Below, piece after piece: positions 53,007 to 62,747 of a stretch of DNA of 64,000 bases. The number at the start of each line of letters is the position of its first letter. The stretch's first letter is position 1. The DNA comes from Saposhnikovia divaricata (taxonomy: Eukaryota; Streptophyta; Magnoliopsida; Apiales; Apiaceae). The stretch lies in assembly GCA_036435485.1 (NCBI GenBank), contig CM071597.1:50141881-50205880 (forward strand). The letters are read 5' to 3'. Under the pieces are notes generated by a model, which was given only the letters and a program-made list of their open reading frames with translations, made no database searches and was not told the origin of the DNA. The translations under genes were made by a program, and so were the position numbers.

Positions 53007-56000
53007 ATGGCAAACAACACAAACCACTTTTCGATACGATCAGTCCTAGAAAAGGAAAAGCTGACAGGGACAAACTTCCTAGATTGGTTTAGGAACTTGA
53101 GGATTGTCCTCAGGCAGGAGCGAAAGTTGTATGCCATTGAAGTTCCTCACCCGAATCCTCTTCCTGCTGGAGCCACACGTGCCGAGCGTAATGCTTATCA
53201 GAAGCATTTGGATGACTCAACTGATGTGTCATGCCTTATGCTTGCATGCATGGCTCCTGAGATTCAAAAGCAACATGAGTTGATGAATGCTTATGAAATA
53301 ATTGAGCACCTCAAAAGCATGTTTGAGGGACAAGCTCGTCAGGAGAGATATGATACGAGCAAGGCATTGTATGCTTACAAACAGGGAGAGCGAGACCCGG
53401 TTGGACCACACGTTCTTAAGATGATTGGGTATATTGAGCAACTAGATACCTTGGGCTTCCCGATTGGTTCGGAGGCTCAAATAGATCTGATCTTACAATC
53501 ACTTAATAAGAACTTCTCTCAATTCGTTATGAATTACAACATGAATGAGATTGATAAGACACCCACTGAATTGTTGGGCATGTTAAGAACTGTTGAAACC
53601 AACATTCAGAAGGAATCTCCTACTCCCATGCTGATGGTGAACAAAGGAGGTGCCAAGGGGAAAAGAAAGTGGAAGGGCAATAAGAAGAGGAATGTGTCCA
53701 AATCTGCTGCCAATCCTAATTCTGCTCCCAAGAAGGCTACCAATCCTAAAGGAGGTGTTGAAAAGGGTGATTGTCACCACTGTGGTAAACCGGGACACTG
53801 GAGGAGAAACTGTCATGCATATTTGGAAGAACTTAAGAAGAAGAAGGCTGCTGGCCAGACTTCTACTTCAGGTATTTATGTAATAGAAGTCAATTTGTCT
53901 ACTTCTACATCTTGGGTATTGGATACTGGATGTGGTTCTCACATTTGTATAAATGTGCAGGAACTGCAAAGGAGTAGGACACTGGCTAAGGGAGAGGTAG
54001 ACCTACGAGTTGGAAATGGAGCAAAGGTTGCTGCTTTGGCTGTAGGGACTTACCATTTATCATTGCCCACTGGGCTTATATTAGAACTTGAAAACTGTTT
54101 GTATGTGCCTTCTATTTGTAGAAACATTATTTCTGTTTCTTGTTTGGACAAGAAAAGTTTTTCATTTACCTTTAAAGACAATGGTTGCTCTTTTGGATTG
54201 AATGACATTACCTATGGTGTTGCACAATTATTTAACGGTTTGTATGTTCTTAATTTAGATACTCCTATCTTGAATGTAAATAACAAACGACTTAAGACTA
54301 ATGACTCAAATCAAACATACCTTTGGCACTGTCGTCTAGGCCATATAAACGAGAAACGCATTTCCAAGTTACATCAAGATGGTTTCTTGGATCAGTTTGA
54401 TTTTGAATCATATGATGAATGCGAGGCTTGTTTACTTGGCAAGATGACTAAAGCTCATTTTACCAGACAGGGTAAGAGGGCCACCGTACGACTAGAACTA
54501 ATACATAGCGATGTATGTGGTCCTATGAGATCGATGGCAAGGGGTGGCTATTTCTACTTCATTACGTTTACTGATGATTTCAGTAGATATGGATATGTGT
54601 ATCTTTTGAAGAACAAATCCGAAGCATTTGAAAAGTTCAAAGAGTATAAGGCAGAAGCAGAAAAGCAAACTGGCGAAAGCATAAAAACTCTAAGATCTGA
54701 TTGAGGAGGTGAATACTTAAGCCATGAGTTTAAGAACTATTTGAGGGAGTGTGGTATTGTATCACAACTAACTCCTCCTGGAACACCACAATGGAATGGG
54801 GTTTCTGAAAGGAGGAATCGTACCTTGTTGGACATGGTGCGATCAATGATGAGTCAAGCAGATCTTCCAATTAGTTTCTGGGGTTATGCCCTGGAAACGG
54901 CTGCATATACACTAAACCGTGTTCCTACTAAAACGGTTCAACAAACTCCATATGAGATATGGACAGAGAAACGGCAAAGCATGTCCTTTATGAAAGTATG
55001 GGGATGTGAAGCATTTGTGAAACGCCTAACATCAGACAAGCTTGGACCAAAATCTGAAAAATGTAATTTTGTGGGATACCCAAAGGAAACAAAGGGTTAT
55101 TCTTTCTATAGTCCCTCGGAGAACAAAGTAATTGTTGCTCGAACTGCTGTATTCTTAGAAAGAGAGCTAGTCTCTAGAAAAGACAGTGGGAGGAAAATAG
55201 ATCTCGATAAAGATCGAGAACCACATGATAACGTTGAACCAGAGGGGGAGCATGAGCAAGAAATACAAGATAACATTGCTTAAGAAACACAGGTTGTTCG
55301 TAGATCTAGTAGGATTCGCCATGAGTCAAAGAGGAATTATGGATTTCTCTTAACTCAAAATGACGATGTGATGCTCATAGACCAAGATGAGCCTCTCACC
55401 TACCAAGATGCTGTGAACTCACCAGACTCTGAGAGATGGCAAGAAGCCATGAATTCTGAGATGGATTCCATGTATGAAAACCAAGTATGGACTTTGGTTG
55501 ATCCACCTGAAGGGGTAAAACCTATAGAGTGCAAATGGATTTTCAAGAAGAAAATCGACATGGAAGGTAAATTACAAACCTATAAAGCTCGACTGGTTGC
55601 AAAAGGTTTCAAACAAATTCATGGTATTGACTATGATGAAACCTTTTCACCAGTAGCAATGATAAAATCCATCAGAATTTTGCTTGCAATAGCGGCTTAC
55701 TATGATTACGAAATATGGCAGATGGATGTCAAAACAGCCTTCCTTAACGGAAGCCTTGAAGAGGATGTGTACATGACACAACCTGAAGGTTTTGGAAATC
55801 CAAAGGATGCTGGAAAGGTATGTAAGCTGCATAGATCCAATTATGGATTGAAGCAGGCCTCTCGGAGATGGAACATCCGGTTTGATGAAATAGTCAAAGG
55901 TTTTGGCTTTATTCAGAACGTGGATGAACCATGTGTTTACAAAAAGTTTAGTGGGAGCCATGTGGCATTCCTAGTATTATATGTCGATGATATATTAATA

Positions 56001-56327
56001 ATGGGGAATGATATTCCTTCTCTACAGGCTGTAAAGACTAGGTTAGGACAAAGTTTTTCTATGAAAGACTTGGGCGAGGCTACCTATATATTAGGGATCA
56101 GGATCTATAGAGATAGATCAAGGAGATTAATCGGCTTAAGCCAGAGTACATATATTGACAAGATTTTGCATCGTTTTGGAATGCAAGATGCAAAAAGGGG
56201 ATATGTCCCCATATCTCATGGGATAACGATCTCAAAAGAGAATGGTCCGAAATCATTGGATGATAAAGACCGCATGAGTAAGATACCATATGCTTCAGCA
56301 AAGAATGATACCGAAATCATTGGATGA
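53007..56327 (+). pseudogene. Copia C gag-pol, one frame with two stops, RNase H deleted
   Basis: ATG at 53007 (MANNTNHFSIRSVLEKEKLT). Gag domain (~residues 1-210), zinc knuckle CHHCGKPGHWRRNC (~256-269), protease WVLDTGCGSHICI, then GAG-pre-integrase LWHCRLGHINEKR and integrase (LIHSDVCGPM, TFTDDFSRYGYVYLL). A TGA stop lies at 54702-54704; it is consistent with a C-to-T change at a CpG. After it come the integrase rest (WNGVSERRNRTLLDMVRSMM), a TAA at 55281-55283, then RT with WIFKKKIDMEGKLQTYKARL, QMDVKTAFLNGSLEED and LYVDDILIMGND. It breaks off after KIPYASAKND, where a deletion removed the end of RT, RNase H and the start of the 3' LTR. All parts stay in the same frame, so damage is recent and slight. 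Confidence 0.93.
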
Positions 56328-56344
56328 TAAAGACCGCATGAGTA
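56247..56344 (+). repeat. 34-bp duplication at the copia C deletion junction
   Basis: 56247-56280 is repeated exactly at 56311-56344, and the 3' LTR remnant starts immediately after the second copy. The two copies are separated by 30 bp. Confidence 0.92.
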
Positions 56345-57000
56345 ACACACAAAGAATGTTTAAAAGGGATATTAATTTATTTCATGAATTTAAATTAATA
56401 ATAATTTAAATTATGATTTTTAAATTAATAATAAATAATAATTCAAATTTTATAAAATTAATTAAGTGAGACTTGATTAGTTAAAGTATTTTCTTGACTT
56501 ATTTGATTAATTAAGTGTGACTTAATTAATTAATTTAAATAAATAAGAATTGTTTAAATAAAAAAATGGCCTAATTGTTTAATGGTCCATTTTTCTTTAT
56601 TTCTCTTTATAAGCCAAGGGTTGGCTAGTCTTCTAGGAAAAACACAACTGAAAATTTCAGTTTATACACAACTTAGAGACAAGGGAGAAATCAAGCTCAA
56701 GTCAAGAACACATCGGTTTATTTATTTTGGCTAGTACCTAATTCCGTGGCGAAATCGTTCGACGATTCAAGAAAGCATTCAAGTGTGGATTCCGGTGGAG
56801 GAGTTATAATTTTAGCTCTCAAGATCAACAAGCTAGGATCTCCATTTGACATCCATTGGAAAGCTTTAATAGGTAAGAACTTGTTCTTGAGAATTTTTTA
56901 TACCATGATCATCAATTTATACATGGATCCGGGACTTGGAATTCGTTTTTAATTGTTATTTTCGTTAATTCCGTTGCGTTTTCATGCCCGAATTCCAACA
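56345..57000 (+). repeat. Truncated 3' LTR of copia C
   Basis: Matches 39128-39783 of the 5' LTR, with 2 substitutions in 656 bp and no gaps. The first 921 bp of this LTR are missing. It ends CCAACA before the TSD ATTAC. Confidence 0.93.
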
Positions 57001-57537
57001 ATTACTTCCTTGAGCCATGAGCTATCAACTTTTCTAGGTATCACAGTGAAGTAATCGATCTGATCCTTCAAGCTCCTTATATACAATTGAGTGTCACCAG
57101 CCTGTTCTCTTGAGACTTTCAGAAACTCCAAGAATGCATCATCATGATAGACATTTGAGTTTGCAATTTATTGTAGCTTGGCCTCAGTGACCACCTTCAC
57201 TTCTATAGGCTTGGCACTCTTAGATATGGAGAGTGGAGGTTTGTCAGATGGCATACTCCCTGAAACCACTGTGGTTGTGATAGATTGCTTTTGACCACTG
57301 GAAGTAGTGATGTGCACAGTTGGTAGAGTGACAACTGGCAGAGAAGTAGGAGGCTCATCAACTTTGTCTTTTCCTTTGCCAGGCACATGAGTTAAAGATT
57401 TTGAAGTTCTTTGATGACCACCTTCAATGATTTTGATGCCCTTTACTGGTGGTTTCTCCCCCTTTGTATTTGAGTTTCTTGATGTCCTCTTCTCCCCCTT
57501 AGGCTTGTTGTCAGGCACAGAGGCTGTAGGAGTGACC
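57001..57537 (-). pseudogene. SIRE-type downstream ORF, N-terminal part
   Basis: Minus-strand frame 57537-57168 (KPKGEKRTSRNSNTKGEKPP, a Ser/Thr/Lys-rich linker, then KPIEVKVVTEAKL). It is followed in another frame by NVYHDDAFLEFLKVSREQ to SSWLKEV at 57001, which continues at 38206 across the copia C insertion. Cut on its 5' side by the Tekay LTR at 57538. Confidence 0.55.
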
Positions 57538-60500
57538 TGTAAGAACCCTAATTTTTGGTAATATTTTCTTTTATTTAATATCATGTGACATTGTCAATTT
57601 GGAACCTTTGTAGTCATCCCTGTTCATTAATAGAATTGATTGTCTGAGAAACTATGTTGTTACATTCACTATGTAAGATAAAAGGAAGATTGTGAAGGCA
57701 AGAGTCTTATTGTTAGTAAGGTTTATAAAACTTGGGATTTGAGAATGATTAAAGTATTAAAAGATTTATTAAGAATTATGACGAGGAATTATGGATATTC
57801 GAGGGATTTACACAATTAAGTACTTAAGGAATTATAGGGGAAATCTCTACGCGACAAAATATTATTACGAGAGATTAATTAAGATACGATACGAATTAAT
57901 GATTAAATGACAAGCATTGGTGGAAGAATAATGATACAAGGAGTAGTATTGCATGCAAGTCCCATGCAACCAAGTGGTTAGGAATAAGCAAACTAGTTAA
58001 CCAAATGGAAGAGGAATAGTAACTAGTTACATTGCTTTTCAAAAAGAGGAGACAAGAAGTACAAGGAGCCATACCATGCTAGTACCTTGCCTATACATAC
58101 AACATATGTATCACCCAACCTCACTTTATCAATTATTTCAAACAAAACACAAAAATCAAAAACACCAAAAGCTCTCCCCCCCCTTGGAAGAGAGCTCTCG
58201 GCCTAGCACAAAAAAAGGAAGGAGAAAATTCTTCCTCCCCCATTTCCCATCACTCATAAATCAAGACATAATTCCTAGGCCCTCACCATCATCTAAGCAA
58301 GGTATGTTAAGAGTTTCAATCCATTTCATCCATCCAATTTCAAGATATTAATTATAATAGATATTGTGAATAGTAACCATGGTTGGTTTTTCTTTTAGAT
58401 CTTGGATTGTAAGGGTTGTAGGAGACCATTCAAGGTGTTATTGAGTTTTGCAAGGCTTATCCAAGGCTCCTAGGTGCTCAAGAAGGTATAAAAAATCACA
58501 AACCCTTTTGGTCATGTAGTGTTTATAATGTTTGGTGATAGATCCATGTGTTATAGTGTTAATCTTGGTTGTATAAGTAATGGATGACATGGATCTTGAG
58601 TTTTGATGTTGTGATTGTGATTTTTATGATTGTGGATAGTATATGTATCTCCATGAGTGATATAAAGCATGAACTAAGTGAATTAAGTGTTGGTTGTGTT
58701 GTGGAATTGAGAAAATTGGTTGATCTAAGTGATACATGCTTGCTGAGTTTTTCCAGGAACATTGACCTGTCTTGTAACACGGTTTTGAACCCCCAAATGT
58801 TGTCCCCTGAGGTCCTACCATATATTTTTGGAAAGATAATTGAATGTAGTTTCTGGAAATGTAAGGTTCATGGCTAGGTGATGTATAAATTTTAAGTTAT
58901 GGCCGGAGAAGTAAATTGTGTTTCTGGATTCCGGACTGCACTAAGTGACCCCCTAGTGAACCTTGTTTAAACCCCTAAAAATATATGTGGGATCATGGAA
59001 AAATTTGAGAAATTAGGGAATGCAGTGGTGAAGACCACCCAAAAATAATTGGATTAAAATATGAATTTTTGAATTTTATAAAAATGCTAGAGTAAATTTC
59101 GCGCAAAGGAAAAAGTCATTAGTGGAGCATAATTCTAGGGGTAATGGTTATGATTCGAATGTGGTAACTAAATTAAGTCGATTAAGTGACGAGCGTAATC
59201 GAGTGATGACATGAACCTATAGTGGGGCTAGAGTGTCATAAGACGAAGTCATTAAGTTAATTTCGTACCCCCTAAAACCCCGTAATTAAAGAGATATTGT
59301 TAAGGTACTAACGAGCGGTTATTGCTTATGTATAGATTGTTCCACTCCGCATGCTCGACCACCCCAACCAAACCAAGGCAAGTTTACTTTTCAAAACTTA
59401 TACATATACAAAGACTTTCACTGTTGTGTTTGTAGTTTTCAACCATATCAAATGCTATGTTTATCGAAGTATTGATGCAACTGAGATTGTATAAGTACAT
59501 ATATGCTTGTACCCCTTGAACTTAGATTGAATTGTTTTCCTCGGACAACGACTCTAGCAATAGAGGTCGTAGCAGTCCGTATATACTATTGACCGGGGAG
59601 CGGTATATTATTATATCGTAACTAGTTTGCGAAAACCCGAAGGGTCATTCAGGGAGTATCGTATACTCAAGTAATTATTGTTATATCTTCGTAAATACTC
59701 GAAACCCCATCTTGGATTAAAAGTTATTTTATCGAATAATTATTTTATTAATTATTAATATTAAATCTTAAAATATTATTTATTAACTATTGTTCATTGT
59801 TTTAAAGATGAAGTCAATCCAAGATAAATTTAATACTTTCAAACTCGAACTCTTTCGAACTCAAAACATTTTCGAAAACCCCCGGTCAGGTTCTGCTTCT
59901 TATATGATTTCAAGAATCATCGGTCGACTGATGTCGGACCTCAATTACTCTGTTTTCAATCAAAATCAAGTTTTTAAAAGAAAAAAAAAAGAAAAAGGGA
60001 CTCTGGTAGGTGTGGGAACCGTTGACGAACGATTCCCGGGATGTGTAAGCGGCCGTGAGCCAGGCGGTCCATCAATTATTATTCCGGCCCAGGTGTTGCC
60101 GAAGGATGATTACGGATGTAGTTTTCATCGAGGGTGATTACGGATGTAGTTTTCACCCGGGGATAGTTACGGATGTAGTTTCTATCCTTCAACCGGTAGA
60201 GAAGACCCGCGGATTATTGGACTTGGATGGGCGACTGATCATCGTCAATCCTTGTCAGGTTTTATGTTTTCTTTAAGTCCCATTCCTCCATTTTAGAAAA
60301 ATGCTTTGACACTGCTTCTTAGGCTTTCGTGCCAAGTCGCTGATAGTGTTCTATTTTTGATGAGAAAGATGTTGACTCTATGCAGTATCTAGAACTGCAA
60401 GTTTATTTTGAAAACAAGGGCACGTATTGTTGCACCTTCGGAATTTATCAACAATGACAAGTGATTTTATATCTGATTGATACAAACAAGTTTAATAACT

Positions 60501-61038
60501 GCCAATCATATGAAATGTTATATTGCTTACCTTATACGTATATTTCTTGCTGAGCTATAGTTGCTCACTCTTTCTTGTTTTCAAATTTACAAACACAACA
60601 GCTAAGCGAAATGGCAAGACCCAGACAGACTGCTCGAAAGCAGGTGACTAGACCCGAGCCAGCAGTTGAGATTCCACCGGTAGGCCCCATTAGCCGGATT
60701 GGTTGGCAGCTTTTGTTAGTTCGTTTTATTTATCAGTATGACCTGTGCAAGGCAGTGTATCGTAACAAACTTTCAAGCCGCCAACTTCGCTTCATATCGA
60801 AGTGTTGCTGGTAGCATAAATACTATTTAGTTCGGTCTGTAATAACTCTGATACTTTTATTACTGTTTAATCAATGTTGTGAAGTTTCTGAGGCTCTAAC
60901 CTCTGTGTGTGTGCGGTGTGAGTTTATTGTGGGGTCGATGGCTGTTTCATATATATTGTGTGCAAGAACAGGTATGTTATTAATGGAAAATGGACCGTGA
61001 ACGCCTAGATCTCCGACCCCAGATCTGGGGGCGTCACA
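57538..61038 (+). repeat. 5' LTR of the Tekay-type element
   Basis: TGTAAGAACCCTAATTTTTG ... GGGGGCGTCACA, about 3.5 kb, immediately before the PBS. The left border is set where the SIRE ORF breaks. No coding sequence is recognised inside it; the short frames here (for example 58076-58351 and 60575-60814) are not convincing. Confidence 0.72.
60096..60190 (+). repeat. Three-unit tandem repeat in the Tekay LTR
   Basis: GATTACGGATGTAGTTTTCA occurs at about 60108 and 60137, with a variant GTTACGGATGTAGTTTCTA at about 60168; period about 30 bp. Confidence 0.88.
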
Positions 61039-61042
61039 GAAA

Positions 61043-61053
61043 TGGTATCAGAG
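61043..61053 (+). other. Primer-binding site of the Tekay-type element
   Basis: TGGTATCAGAG four bases after the LTR end; initiator tRNA-Met type, with a mismatch after the eleventh base. Confidence 0.75.
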
Positions 61054-61269
61054 TGAGGTTACAGTTCTCAGAAACGATAGTAATTTAAGAAAGCAACCCT
61101 AATAATAATAACAATAATAATAACCCTAATAACAACTTTAATAATACTTAGAACTCTCATCGAGTTTGTAGTCGGGTTATCGGATATAGCCCTGACTTTA
61201 AGGCCCGTGAGGGAACTACTCCTAAACCTTTCTTTTTGGTTAGTGACCCTCCTTATTTCCCTTGTGTAG

Positions 61270-62016
61270 ATGGAGGAGATACCAGACCCTGAGGCTTTCG
61301 AGAGAGAGCATGATGAGGCACTGATGCGAGACACCGAGGATCCTGAGGAGGATATGGGTGCTGACTCCGAGCTTGGCCCCTGGATTACGTTGATAGGAGA
61401 TACTGATGATGAGGATCCCGTTGAGGAGCCCTTTGAGCCTGAGCCTGAGCCAGAGCCTGTTACCCCATCTCCTGTAGCTATTGATGAGGAGAGTGTGAGA
61501 TCCGGTGATGGTCATGTTGTGTCACCCCCACCTTCTCCACAGACATCTAGCCCTGTTTCATCGGACGGTGACTCCGAGGATGATACTTCTGGCGAGGAGG
61601 AGCTTGACCCTACCCCTGCCACTGCTCCTGCTCCTGCTACTGCTGCTGCACCTGCTCCTGTTCCTGTCATACCACCTCCACCGATGGACCTACCCCCAGT
61701 ATCGGGTACTGAGCACGCTTACGTGGTACAGTTCCTGGCCCGAGACTTACTATCTGCAGAGGCCCGACTTAACGAGGCGAAGCGGGCACTAGTGGAGGAG
61801 CGCGAGGCACGCTTGAGGATCCAGGCTGAGATGAGGACCACTGTTGCTAGGAGGACTAGGGCTCGACTCCATAGGATTGAGAGGAGGAGTCGCGAGAGGA
61901 TTCTTGGATTAGGGATCCGCGGGGGCGGAGTGATCCAGGCTAGGGATGCTAGGCGTGTTGTGCGTCGTGCATTTGCCCGAGTGAGGACCTTGCTCCGCCG
62001 CGGTGCGGTCCCGTGA
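61270..62016 (+). CDS. Extra ORF between PBS and gag of the Tekay-type element
   Basis: 248 uninterrupted codons, locally much GC-richer than its surroundings. Residues 1-110 are very acidic and Pro-rich (MEEIPDPEAFEREHDEALMR, EPFEPEPEPEPVTPSPVAID). Residues ~115-150 are Ala/Pro repeats (PATAPAPATAAAPAPVPVIP). From ~155 an amphipathic helix or coiled coil follows (ARDLLSAEARLNEAKRALVE), then an Arg-rich end (RRTRARLHRIERRSRERILG, RVVRRAFARVRTLLRRGAVP). No domain recognised and no signal peptide. A charge-segregated, basic-tailed protein could bind nucleic acid (inference). Its uninterrupted frame in a 5' leader argues that it is translated or was until recently. Confidence 0.65.
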   Translation: MEEIPDPEAFEREHDEALMRDTEDPEEDMGADSELGPWITLIGDTDDEDPVEEPFEPEPEPEPVTPSPVAIDEESVRSGDGHVVSPPPSPQTSSPVSSDGDSEDDTSGEEELDPTPATAPAPATAAAPAPVPVIPPPPMDLPPVSGTEHAYVVQFLARDLLSAEARLNEAKRALVEEREARLRIQAEMRTTVARRTRARLHRIERRSRERILGLGIRGGGVIQARDARRVVRRAFARVRTLLRRGAVP

Positions 62017-62747
62017 TGTGTTACTGATAGCTCAGTCCCCTAGGTTCAGATGACATTAGTGTGTCGATTTTGCGGGATAGTTGACTTGTGCAGTGGTATC
62101 CTTTCTGACCAATGGATGAGTAGACTGACCTACAGATATGTAGATGTGACTTCGGGTAGTATGTACGGATGTAGCCATACTTTTGTGTAGCCCTGACTAT
62201 TCAGTTGATGTACTTGTATTTGTTCCGCTTTTGCTAGACTTTGACATCGGAACTATGTATTTGGCTCTAACATCCAAACTTTGTGATAACCCTTGTACCG
62301 TACTTATTTAGTTTCAGTTTCCTTGATATTGCCTCAGCTGCTTTACTTACCGATGCCATGCTTTACTGTTTTGATATACAACTGTGATTATACAATTGCT
62401 ACAAGCCACAAATACAACCATGCTGTTTCAAATTTACGATATGCAATTTCAAATTGTTCTCTAAAATTTCCAAAAATGTTCCTACAATTTTTTTTAAAAT
62501 AAATTTTTCAAAAATATATATATATATATATATTTTGAGGTTTCAAAATTTTGAAAACTCTTGCAAATGTTTTCGCATACCATAGAGATTTTTCCCAAAA
62601 ATGTTTGACGTTTTATCTCCAGCATCGGATTATTAAAACTTTTGCAACTTCCACCCTTATGAGGAGGAACGATACGTTCCTGACCCGTGTAAACGCTGTC
62701 AGGTAATTGGAAAACCCTAACCCATTTCTTGTTTTATTATCGGAATC
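62017..62747 (+). other. Leader between the extra ORF and gag
   Basis: Non-coding, with a (TA) run at 62516-62532. The gag ATG follows at 62748. Confidence 0.5.

Larger units (their letters stand above)
38207..57000 (+). mobile_element. Ty1-copia retrotransposon C, young, split by an Athila element
   Basis: TSD ATTAC at 38202-38206 and 57001-57005. 5' LTR 38207-39783, PBS, leader 39798-40976, [Athila 40977-52244], leader 52250-53006, gag-pol 53007-56327, truncated 3' LTR 56345-57000. The two LTRs differ at only 2 of 656 compared positions (near 39371/56588 and 39555/56772). gag-pol is in one frame, with two nonsense codons and a deletion of RNase H. Confidence 0.92.
33762..57537 (-). mobile_element. 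SIRE-type Ty1-copia, 3' half only, interrupted by younger elements
   Basis: Minus strand: the 3' LTR 33762-35045, a PPT (GGGGGAGATT) just inside it, then the downstream ORF region typical of SIRE/Maximus elements. This region lies in pieces at 35205-36475, ~37605-38206 and 57001-57537. The pieces are contiguous once the copia at 38207-57000 is removed. At 57538 a Tekay LTR begins, so the SIRE pol, gag and 5' LTR are beyond the window or lost. Confidence 0.75.

Noticed and set aside
58076..58877. Several 70-97-codon frames in the Tekay LTR
   Set aside because: Scattered on both strands, no similarity or codon signal; LTR of a retrotransposon.
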